64,000 nt of DNA, from assembly GCA_902778255.1 (NCBI GenBank), contig CACYXD010000001.1, positions 158,253-222,252 of the forward strand. Reading direction: 5' to 3'. Origin of the DNA: an uncultured Prevotellaceae bacterium. Lineage in GTDB: Bacteria > Bacteroidota > Bacteroidia > Bacteroidales > Bacteroidaceae. The notes under the pieces were generated by a model. The model was given only the letters and a program-made list of their open reading frames with translations. It was not told where the DNA came from and made no database searches. Shown in pieces: positions 52,121 to 59,544 of the stretch. How positions within the stretch are numbered: the first letter of the stretch is position 1; every line of letters begins with the position of its first letter. The translations under genes were made by a program, and so were the position numbers.

Positions 52121-54037
52121 ATGAAAACAAAGAAATACATCACGCTTTTGGCAGCTGTGCTGTTTAGCACTATGTTGACCGTACCTCAGGATACTGCGGC
52201 AAAGAAGATTGAATATCTCGGTCACACCTATAATGGTAAAGTAAACAAACAGAAAATTCCAGAAGGTCTTGGAGAGCTGACGGTGAAGGGTCTAACCATT
52301 GAAGGCACATTCGCCGACCGTACTGTTACTGACGCAATAGTAAAAATAAAAGACGGTACTCCACTTAACAACACATTCAACGGAACCATTACCTACGACG
52401 AGTCAGATAAAATAAGACTAAAGGCTGGTGGCTCATTTACAAGGTGGTACATAGGAAAGAATTGTAACCAAACCTCATTCCGTATATCTCAAAGCGGCAT
52501 TCCTATCCAAAATCAATACTCATACAACAAAAATAATGAAATTCAGAAATCGACCGAAACGCTGACAAGGGATATTGTCGTTGATGCTGATGGTTTCATA
52601 GATTTTGGTCTGAAGATTCCCCAAGGCGATTTCTCGAAAGAAATAGCCAACCTTTTGCGCATTATGAAATATGACATCCAGAAACTCGATATTCCTGAAG
52701 GTTTGCCATATTATTTGCAAGCTCAAATGAAGGAAGTGTATTTGGAAGTTGGAGGGAACCGTTACAAAAAGCAAATACCCCAAGTAACCAATTCGTCCAG
52801 TCAAACAACATGTAGCGACAAAAAGGGACGCACTTGGACCTATTCGATAAGTATGTCAAAAGATGTAATGACCAGTCAAGATATAATACAAAAAGAATTT
52901 AAAGTAACCTTTTTAAATGGCGACTATCTCTGGGGTAAACAACCGTCAATGTCTCAAAATGACATTGATTACCAGATAGGCGGTTGGAAAAAGCATTACA
53001 AAAACGGTGCCGTCGTTACTGTCAAATACGACGAAAAAAAATACAATGCTAATGTAAGGTTGGCTAATATATCATTCTTCTCACATAAAAGAAATATCGC
53101 CGAATTATGGGAATGTGAAGAGTTTATGTTGGCACCAAAAGCCTTTAGCGCTATATCAATTAATAACATCCAGAGTAACACTCCAAGCAAAGAGGTTGAT
53201 AAACAGATTAAAGAGAAACTGCTACCCTATATGGAGAACAATGGTACCCAAAGCTCATTTGAGGTATATGCCTCACAGAACAAATACGGCGTTTTCAAAA
53301 ATGGGAAATGCCTATCTACTAAAGAGGAACGGGAAATGCAGGCAGCCGCAAAAGCAGCAGAAGCTGAGCGCGTCAATAACATCAAGGAAGATCCTGTCAT
53401 CGCCGACGCACAGAGACTGGCAGCAGGTACAAAGTATGTTGACCACAACTATAAGGTGACGAGAAATTTCGCCAAAGCAAAATTCGGCAACGGCCAGATG
53501 ACTCTTGTGGAAAATCCCAACACCTCGACGGCCACACTTGAAGTCATCAACTTCGGCACTAAAGGCAATACCATCATCATGACCATTGAATTTACGGAAG
53601 CAGGTAAGCGCTATGTAAAAAACTTTTCTTGGTCTGGTCCGGATGTCAAACTTATGCCTTTTTCTCAAGATGGTGTCCAGGGGCTGATTGTTGCACGCAA
53701 TAATGAGTCTACCTCATGTGGTGTCTTGGCAAAAGACACCGAGGGTAAATGGACAGTCATTGTAAACGCAGGCGATGCCGAGCAGACAATGTCATTTTTG
53801 AAAAAGGGGATGCTGGTTAAGGACGTACAGGCAGAATGGGCAAAGGGTGGCATGGGTAACTTCAAGTACACCCACAACAGCGGTAACATGAAAGTGTACA
53901 CCCTCTATGGCCTAAGCACCACAAAACGCTATAATCCCTCACGTACCGATTACAAATACGTCGCACGCAACGATGCCAAGTACGGTGAGTTCTATTTCGA
54001 TGCACAAGGAAAGCTTGTTAAGTGGCTCCTATTTTGA
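52121..54037 (+). CDS. Large secreted protein of unknown function
   Basis: The 638-residue protein has an N-terminal hydrophobic signal (MKTKKYITLLAAVLFSTMLTV), then DTAAKKIEYLGHTYNGKVNK. Residues ~45-125 show MORN-like or beta-rich repeats (GLGELTVKGLTIEGTFADRTV, TFNGTITYDESDKIRLKAGGSF), a helical alanine- and glutamate-rich linker lies near residues 405-435 (EEREMQAAAKAAEAERV), and the C-terminal ~200 residues are beta-rich and end GEFYFDAQGKLVKWLLF. No catalytic signature seen. It is divergent from the kinase operon. Upstream, the 16-bp motif ATGGGCTG(A/G)AATGGAC occurs twice (51997, 52030) and a -7 box TATCTTTG lies at about 52070, so kinase-linked regulation is possible but unproven. Confidence 0.8.
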   Translation: MKTKKYITLLAAVLFSTMLTVPQDTAAKKIEYLGHTYNGKVNKQKIPEGLGELTVKGLTIEGTFADRTVTDAIVKIKDGTPLNNTFNGTITYDESDKIRLKAGGSFTRWYIGKNCNQTSFRISQSGIPIQNQYSYNKNNEIQKSTETLTRDIVVDADGFIDFGLKIPQGDFSKEIANLLRIMKYDIQKLDIPEGLPYYLQAQMKEVYLEVGGNRYKKQIPQVTNSSSQTTCSDKKGRTWTYSISMSKDVMTSQDIIQKEFKVTFLNGDYLWGKQPSMSQNDIDYQIGGWKKHYKNGAVVTVKYDEKKYNANVRLANISFFSHKRNIAELWECEEFMLAPKAFSAISINNIQSNTPSKEVDKQIKEKLLPYMENNGTQSSFEVYASQNKYGVFKNGKCLSTKEEREMQAAAKAAEAERVNNIKEDPVIADAQRLAAGTKYVDHNYKVTRNFAKAKFGNGQMTLVENPNTSTATLEVINFGTKGNTIIMTIEFTEAGKRYVKNFSWSGPDVKLMPFSQDGVQGLIVARNNESTSCGVLAKDTEGKWTVIVNAGDAEQTMSFLKKGMLVKDVQAEWAKGGMGNFKYTHNSGNMKVYTLYGLSTTKRYNPSRTDYKYVARNDAKYGEFYFDAQGKLVKWLLF

Positions 54038-54082
54038 ATAATATGTTCAATGCCTACCTAATGAGTAGAACCCAACTAATAA

Positions 54083-54109
54083 TAATCCCGCTCTGGCCGA
54101 GCGGGATTA
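54083..54109 (-). terminator. Hairpin downstream of the acetyltransferase gene
   Basis: Perfect 11-bp arms TAATCCCGCTC and GAGCGGGATTA with a 5-base loop. On the minus strand it is followed by a T-rich stretch, so it best serves the acetyltransferase gene. A second hairpin CCCTCC-N7-GGAGGG lies at 54118-54138. Confidence 0.75.
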
Positions 54110-54138
54110 CAAACACCCTCCCTCAGACGGAGGGGGCT

Positions 54139-55293
54139 TTATAGGCTTTTCTTGTAACAGCGGCGGCGTTTATGTTGTTCGTGATCGAAGTACATCCACT
54201 GGCTCTGCACCTTGCCATTGGTCTCCATCTCCACATGGGTCTCGCCCCACTTGAAGCCGTACTTCTGGTAGATGGGGATGAGGTCGTAGAAGAGGAGGGC
54301 GTTGGCACCCTTGGCGCGGTATTCGGGCAATACGCCGATGAGCAGACAGTCAACGACATCGGTCTTCTTGAACTTCAACGCCTTCATGATATGCCACCAG
54401 CCGAAGGGCCACAGACGACCGTTACGGCATTTCTGCAGGGCCTTGGTGAGCGAGGGGATGGTGATGCCCACACCCACGCAGTCGTGGTCGGGGGTGTTCC
54501 AGTCCTCAATGATACAGAGCAGCTCCAGGTCAATGAATTTGAAGTACATATCCACGTACTCGTCCATCTGCTTCTCTGACATCTCCGAATAGCCATAGAG
54601 GTGGCCGAAGGTCTTGTTGATGACGTCGAAGACGCGGTGTCCGTATTTCTCGGGACCATAGATTTCTGATTTCTTCAGTTTCTTGACATGCAGGTTATAG
54701 CGCTCCATGGTGAGCTCTGCCACACGCTTCATCTTCTCGGGCATACCGCTCTCTGGCACGAAGACCTTATACTCCACGTAGTCGTTGTCCTTCTCGTAGC
54801 CCTCCATCTGCTCCATGAGCACGGGGTAGTAGGGATGGTTGTAGAGGGTGGCCATGGTTCCAAGCTGGTCGAAGCCCTTGGTGAGCATACCCTCGGGATC
54901 CATATCGGTGAAACCAAGGGGACCGATGATTTCCTTCATACCCTTCTCGCGACCGTAATCCTCTACAGCAGCGAGCAAGGCACGCATCACCTCTGCATCG
55001 TCAATCAGGTCGAGCCAGCCGAAACGTACGCAGGGGCGCTGCCACTGCTCGTTGTAACGATAGTTGACGATGGCAGCCACACGACCCACCACCTTTCCGT
55101 CACGATAGGCCAGGAAATACTCGGCATCGCAGAAATCGAAGGCAGAGTTCTTGTCACGGCTCAGTGTCCTGAGTTCATCTTTGTACAGATTAGGTGCATC
55201 GAATTGGTTTCCACGATACAAATCATAATGTAACTGAATGAACGCGTCGAGGCCGCGCTTGTCGGTCACACGTTTAATTTCGATAGGAGACAT
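54139..55293 (-). CDS. GNAT-like N-acetyltransferase family protein
   Basis: The 384-residue protein belongs to a Bacteroidota family with a GNAT-type acetyltransferase fold. The N-terminal part reads IEIKRVTDKRGLDAFIQLHYDLYR and AYRDGKVVGRVAAIVN, a typical GNAT strand pair; GWLDLIDDAEVMRALLAAVEDYGREKGMKEIIGPLGF is the helix and strand before the acyl-CoA site, and the C-terminal half VDCLLIGVLPEYRAKGANALL repeats a GNAT-like pattern with a V..eyR.kGa motif. The substrate is unknown. It has a strong promoter (55333-55362), divergent from the OmpA-family gene. Confidence 0.82.
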   Translation of the reverse strand: MSPIEIKRVTDKRGLDAFIQLHYDLYRGNQFDAPNLYKDELRTLSRDKNSAFDFCDAEYFLAYRDGKVVGRVAAIVNYRYNEQWQRPCVRFGWLDLIDDAEVMRALLAAVEDYGREKGMKEIIGPLGFTDMDPEGMLTKGFDQLGTMATLYNHPYYPVLMEQMEGYEKDNDYVEYKVFVPESGMPEKMKRVAELTMERYNLHVKKLKKSEIYGPEKYGHRVFDVINKTFGHLYGYSEMSEKQMDEYVDMYFKFIDLELLCIIEDWNTPDHDCVGVGITIPSLTKALQKCRNGRLWPFGWWHIMKALKFKKTDVVDCLLIGVLPEYRAKGANALLFYDLIPIYQKYGFKWGETHVEMETNGKVQSQWMYFDHEQHKRRRCYKKSL

Positions 55294-55332
55294 TGTTGCA
55301 ATATGTTGTTATTGTTTTTTATAATCAATGTA

Positions 55333-55362
55333 CAAAGGTAGCAATTTTTCGTGATATGTCAA
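55333..55362 (-). promoter_or_regulatory. Promoter of the acetyltransferase gene
   Basis: On the minus strand, TTG-N19-TACCTTTG, 39 bp upstream of the ATG. Confidence 0.8.
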
Positions 55363-55391
55363 CATAAAAAAAGGATTTTTAGCAACTTTTC

Positions 55392-55421
55392 TTGTCATTT
55401 CAAGAAAAATTATTATCTTTG
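55392..55421 (+). promoter_or_regulatory. Promoter of the OmpA-family gene with an overlapping palindrome
   Basis: TTG-N19-TATCTTTG. The -33 region lies in an 8-bp inverted repeat TTTTCTTG-N6-CAAGAAAA (55387-55408), which could be an operator. Confidence 0.78.
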
Positions 55422-55459
55422 CACGCAGAAAATCGGATTTTTTAAAAACCTCTAGAGTA

Positions 55460-56662
55460 ATGAAAAGCAAAAACCTATTGACTGCTGCAGCCGCTATGTT
55501 GCTGATGGCAGGTGCTGCACAGGCACAAACAAACTCTTGGACATCGTATTCCTATGTTGAAGCACAGGGTGGTGTTCAGCTAACCTCAACCAATGCCCCC
55601 ATGGACAAGTTAATCACTCCTACGGCAGCCCTTTCGTTCGGCCATTATTTCTCGCCCGTCGTTGGTGCCCGTCTGCATGTCAACGCATGGCAGGCAAAGA
55701 GTGGTTTCAACTCTATTGACAAGTATTACAAATGGAAATATATTACGCCCGATTTGGATCTGATGCTGAATCTGACCAATATGTTCAGCGAGGGCTCTGA
55801 CAATTTCCTGAACGTCATCCTGCTGGGTGGTGTAGGTTTGAACTACGCTTGGGATAATGACGAGCTGAAGGATTTGAATATACCTGCCGATGTGACTCCG
55901 CTGGCATGGGACAAGAACCGCTTGAGCCACAACCTGCGTGCCGGTCTGCGCTTGGAGACCAATCAGGCTAAGCCCCTTGGTCTTTCTCTGGAAGTCAACG
56001 CCAACTCGCTGAACGATCGTTTCAACTCGAAAACCAACAACTCTGACGACTGGATGTTCACCGCTATGCTGGGTGTGAACTTCCGTTTCGGTCATAAGAA
56101 AGCAGCTCCCAAGTATGTCACCAAGACCATCGAAGTGATTGACACATTCTGGGTAGATGAGGCCACCACTATCAAGGTGATGGAGAAGCAGCCTAAGACC
56201 AAGACTGAGACGAAGCACATGAAGATGAACGAGGCTATCTTCTTCCAGATTCGTGAGAGCGATGCCAATGCCGCCAGTGGTATTGATGAGGCTATCAAGA
56301 AGGTGGCTGATCTGATGAAGTGTAGCGACGATGCACAGTTCACCGTAACGGGTTATGCTGATAAGGGCACTGGTTCTGCTAAGCAGAATAAGAAATATGC
56401 CCAGAAGCGTGCCGACGACGTGGCCAAGAAGCTGGTTGAAGAGCACGGACTGGATGCCAAGCGTCTGAAGACCGACTCAAAGGGCGATACCGTACAGCCT
56501 TTCGAGGAGAACGACAAGAACCGTTGCGTTATCGTGACTGGTGAGGGTACCTTCCGTATCACCACTACTGAGATGGTTGACGTAGAGGTAGAGAAGCCAA
56601 GCACCAAGAAGGTGATGAAAACCAAGACCCGCGAGGTGCAGATTCAGGAAGAGATTAAGTAA
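55460..56662 (+). CDS. OmpA-family outer membrane protein
   Basis: The 400-residue protein has a signal peptide ending AGAAQAQ. Residues ~25-215 form an eight-stranded beta-barrel typical of Bacteroidota OmpA-like proteins (WTSYSYVEAQGGVQLT, ALSFGHYFSPVVGARL, WMFTAMLGVNFRFG). Residues ~260-370 are an OmpA-type peptidoglycan-binding domain with the motif TVTGYADKGTGSAKQNKKYA and the Arg in QKRADDVAKKL. The C-terminal ~30 residues are lysine-rich (PSTKKVMKTKTREV). It anchors the outer membrane to the cell wall. Highly expressed porin-like genes often have the strong promoter seen here. Confidence 0.93.
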   Translation: MKSKNLLTAAAAMLLMAGAAQAQTNSWTSYSYVEAQGGVQLTSTNAPMDKLITPTAALSFGHYFSPVVGARLHVNAWQAKSGFNSIDKYYKWKYITPDLDLMLNLTNMFSEGSDNFLNVILLGGVGLNYAWDNDELKDLNIPADVTPLAWDKNRLSHNLRAGLRLETNQAKPLGLSLEVNANSLNDRFNSKTNNSDDWMFTAMLGVNFRFGHKKAAPKYVTKTIEVIDTFWVDEATTIKVMEKQPKTKTETKHMKMNEAIFFQIRESDANAASGIDEAIKKVADLMKCSDDAQFTVTGYADKGTGSAKQNKKYAQKRADDVAKKLVEEHGLDAKRLKTDSKGDTVQPFEENDKNRCVIVTGEGTFRITTTEMVDVEVEKPSTKKVMKTKTREVQIQEEIK

Positions 56663-56672
56663 ACAATGAATA

Positions 56673-57893
56673 TTAGAGGTGCTGACAGATGATCAGCACC
56701 TTTTTTTCTCCCTCAGCGAGGGTGGTAGCGAAGATGTAGTCGTTGCCACCCTCGCTCAGTTTCAGACGCCTACGAAGGTCGGCCACGGACATGGGAAAAT
56801 TACGGACGGCGATATTGGCCTGACGGATATCTTTCAGGGCCTGCTTCAGTTCCTGCTTATTTAAGGATGAAACGGCTATGATGCGGAATTTCCTTCCTGG
56901 GAATTCATCAATCAGCTCATCGGAAGAGAACAGGTGGCTGTTGGGTGCCAGCTGACTGATGCCGAATGCCTGTTCTACCTCGGCAAAGCAGCCCGCCTTC
57001 ATGATAGAGGCGTTGGGCTCGTAGAGGTAGGCTGATGGAAGATGGCTGATGGAAGAAGGAAGAGGTGAGAGGGGCGAGGGGCGGTATGAGAATATGGAGT
57101 CATCATTGACACAATGCACGGCAAAGGGTTCCGCAGGTTGCTGTTGCATCACGATGAGCAATTCCTTACATTCGTTCTGCACAGAGACGATATGTACTTC
57201 CTTTATATACTGTTCCCCCAGGTCGCTGATGGCTTTGTGCCAGTCGAGCATAGGCGATAGCTTCAGCATCACGATGTCGGCCTTCTGAAGGAGCTCCTCT
57301 TTTATCTCCAGTACGTTGGGCGTGCAGTCGCTGATGCCGTAGGTGCGTGCGCCATGATCATCCCTGCGGGCAGGGTCCATGAAAATCATAGAGACATGAT
57401 CGAGGCGATGGAGCACCTCCAATCCGTCCTCGTTCAAGCATTTGGCTTTAGGCGCTAAGATCTTCATGTTTGCCGATGAGATGGCAAACAATTCGCTATC
57501 CCTCTCTACATAAATAGCCTCATCAAAGGCCTCGCTCATAAAAGCGAAATCCACCCCGAATCCCCCAGTCAGGTCAACAAGGGTGGTTTGTGACGGCTTA
57601 ATGTAACCACTCCCCTCTCCCCCGCGAGAGGGGTTGGGGGTGAGGCTGTTGAGGCTTCTTTTATACCTCGCCGTCTGTTCACTGGAGCATTGCTCCATGT
57701 TTAGGTGTGGCGGATAAAGAATGCCGTCGAGAGCTGCCCATGAGGGCAACTTCCGACGGGCTGTCTGTCTGCCCGCAATCTGCCGAATAGCTAATTCCAG
57801 GTCCACGTCTTGATCGCGACACCCTTTGAGTGCCAGCTGACGGATATCGGCATCGAGGTTTTGCTCGATGAAATCGCGGGTTTTATCGTTCAT
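56673..57893 (-). CDS. SAM-dependent methyltransferase with THUMP-like domain
   Basis: The 406-residue protein has a Rossmann methyltransferase core: VDLTGGFGVDFAFMSEAF (motif I, SAM binding), AIYVERDSELFAISSANM, and SMIFMDPARRDDHGART with the DPAR motif near residue 165. The C-terminal ~110 residues match the THUMP-like domain (RNFPMSVADLRRRLKL). It probably methylates an RNA base. Two stretches look inserted: NSLTPNPSRGGEGSG near residue 85 and RPSPLSPLPSSISHLPS near residue 280, both encoded by sequences resembling intergenic GC-rich repeats. The ORF remains open. It lies 3 bp after the endonuclease I gene. Confidence 0.85.
   Translation of the reverse strand: MNDKTRDFIEQNLDADIRQLALKGCRDQDVDLELAIRQIAGRQTARRKLPSWAALDGILYPPHLNMEQCSSEQTARYKRSLNSLTPNPSRGGEGSGYIKPSQTTLVDLTGGFGVDFAFMSEAFDEAIYVERDSELFAISSANMKILAPKAKCLNEDGLEVLHRLDHVSMIFMDPARRDDHGARTYGISDCTPNVLEIKEELLQKADIVMLKLSPMLDWHKAISDLGEQYIKEVHIVSVQNECKELLIVMQQQPAEPFAVHCVNDDSIFSYRPSPLSPLPSSISHLPSAYLYEPNASIMKAGCFAEVEQAFGISQLAPNSHLFSSDELIDEFPGRKFRIIAVSSLNKQELKQALKDIRQANIAVRNFPMSVADLRRRLKLSEGGNDYIFATTLAEGEKKVLIICQHL
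57612..57633. repeat. Palindromic GC-rich repeat inside the methyltransferase gene
   Basis: CCCCTCTC and GAGAGGGG form an 8-bp inverted repeat followed by TTGGGGGTGAGGC, a style of repeat normally found between genes in this lineage. Here it is in frame inside coding sequence and encodes TPNPSRGGEGS. Confidence 0.8.
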
Positions 57894-57896
57894 TTA

Positions 57897-59378
57897 TTAT
57901 TTCAGAATCACTTTTCTGCCTTCAACAATATAAAGGCCCTTCTTTAGGCTGTTGGGTGATACGCGGCGACCTTGCAGGTCATAGATTTGTTGACAGTTTA
58001 CCGTTGACTGTTTAATGTCTTGGATGCCGTTGGCCTCGTTTGCGGCCAAAGTCACCTTCACAGAACTCATCTTGATATGGTTAGCCTCTGAGCCGAAGGT
58101 CACGCTGTTTGTCTTACCAGTCCATGTGTAGCCATTAATAGAACCTCCACCATTCAGGAGCCGGAGTTTCTTGCTGCTGTCGATGGTAACGAACTCCAGT
58201 TTTACCATTTCGCTACTACCAGATTCCACCTTCAGTTCATTGCCGCCATACATACGGATATGTTCGTTGTTGCAGAACATATTGGCACTGGAACCCAAAG
58301 AGTAGGTGATGGTGATGCCATTCTCAGTACCAGTGAGTGTATTCTCGCTATTCCCTGGCTTTGCACCATTCCAACTGACACCGAAGAACGCGTTGTTCAG
58401 GGCTATCTCACCGTCAACGGGGGTTGGGTCTGGATCGGGATCTGGATCGGGATCTGGATCGGGATCTGGGTCAGGATTTGGGATAGGAATAATCGTGCTG
58501 TCATATTTGTCGTAGCAGAAGACGGAGTCTTTTCTACTTCCCCATATGTAATCCTCCAGTCCGGGATAGTCTACGAATGGGTTGCGGTTGCCCTGTACTT
58601 CGTCACTTGCAACAGCATTATTGCGTGCACGTTCAACATCATCAACAGGGTCGAGTTGCGACCATCTGAAAAGCATATTCAGATACCATTGCTGCAAGCC
58701 AGGGTATTCATCAGATGTAAAGACTTTCTTTACTTCACCTTTGCTCCAATTCTTCAGCTTGTCTTGGTAACATGTAGCCATATAAAAGTATATGCGGGCA
58801 ATGTCGCCTTTTACTTCGTCGTTAGGCTCAAACACCTTGCCACTATACCCTGCTGTCTTGCACGAGCCAAGCAGGCTGTAATTGTTTGCAGAAGCTTTTT
58901 CTACTGTTCCCACTTCTGCAATGACATAGGCCGAACGCATATTGTTGATTTTTGCATCAGTAGGTACAACATGTACGATGTCGCTTTTCATCGGACTTGC
59001 TTCGCCAAACCAACTTTGTGGAACTGTGTGTTCTTTGTTCCATCCAGCCCCTTCCTTGCTATTGCCATTATCATCATTCCAATCATAGTTGGTGATATTG
59101 GAATACCAGTCACGAACACACCCATCGGGGCGTTTGTCTGTATACACGTAATAATCTTCGAGTGCAGAATAGCTGAGTGTTGTATGATTTTTGATGATGC
59201 CAAATAAAGCTGTTTTCAAGGCTTCACCTTTCTTGCCATCAGCCGTCTGATAGTAAGTACCTGAATTGTTAGGTCCTTGTGCCCATGTAGCAGAGGCAAA
59301 CAGGGCCAGTAGGAGTATTAGTGTATAGTTCGCTTTTTTCATAGTCACTTTTTTACGATATACTTTTTTATTAGACAT
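57897..59378 (-). CDS. Secreted endonuclease I family nuclease with Pro-Asp linker and sorting-like tail
   Basis: From the ATG at 59378 the protein has 493 residues; the in-frame ATG at 59342 (MKKANYTLILLLALFASATWA, clean signal peptide) is equally plausible. Residues ~40-270 form the Endonuclease_1 domain with the His-Me finger motif GWNKEHTVPQSWFG and downstream DIVHVVPTDAKINNMRS. A (PD)n linker follows (encoded by a 12-bp tandem repeat, 58429-58476), then a beta-rich domain of about 140 residues and the tail QQIYDLQGRRV ... GLYIVEGRKVILK. It probably degrades extracellular nucleic acids for nutrition. A -7 box TATATTTG sits at 59396-59403 without a clear -33. Confidence 0.9.
   Translation of the reverse strand: MSNKKVYRKKVTMKKANYTLILLLALFASATWAQGPNNSGTYYQTADGKKGEALKTALFGIIKNHTTLSYSALEDYYVYTDKRPDGCVRDWYSNITNYDWNDDNGNSKEGAGWNKEHTVPQSWFGEASPMKSDIVHVVPTDAKINNMRSAYVIAEVGTVEKASANNYSLLGSCKTAGYSGKVFEPNDEVKGDIARIYFYMATCYQDKLKNWSKGEVKKVFTSDEYPGLQQWYLNMLFRWSQLDPVDDVERARNNAVASDEVQGNRNPFVDYPGLEDYIWGSRKDSVFCYDKYDSTIIPIPNPDPDPDPDPDPDPDPDPTPVDGEIALNNAFFGVSWNGAKPGNSENTLTGTENGITITYSLGSSANMFCNNEHIRMYGGNELKVESGSSEMVKLEFVTIDSSKKLRLLNGGGSINGYTWTGKTNSVTFGSEANHIKMSSVKVTLAANEANGIQDIKQSTVNCQQIYDLQGRRVSPNSLKKGLYIVEGRKVILK
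58429..58476 (-). repeat. 12-bp tandem repeat encoding a Pro-Asp linker
   Basis: Four units close to TCTGGATCGGGA (plus strand), three exact and one variant, encode PDPD per unit. Copy-number change would lengthen or shorten the linker without a frameshift. Confidence 0.88.
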
Positions 59379-59544
59379 AGTCTCAGATTTTTGTGCAAAT
59401 ATACGTAATTAATCTCATAATGCGAAACTTTTTTCTTAAAAAACTCAAATATTAAAACGTATTTGAAACATAAGATAAACAATGTGTCGGAAATTATTTG
59501 TAATTTTGCCTCCGAAATTAAAACTATAGAATAGTACTATTAAA

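Noticed and set aside
55610-56446. Minus-strand frame of 278 codons opposite the OmpA-family gene
   Set aside because: Shadow frame; the plus-strand gene has signal peptide, barrel and OmpA domain.
58260-59207. Plus-strand frame of 315 codons opposite the endonuclease I gene
   Set aside because: Shadow of the reverse strand; hydrophobic stretches come from antisense reading of the coding sequence.
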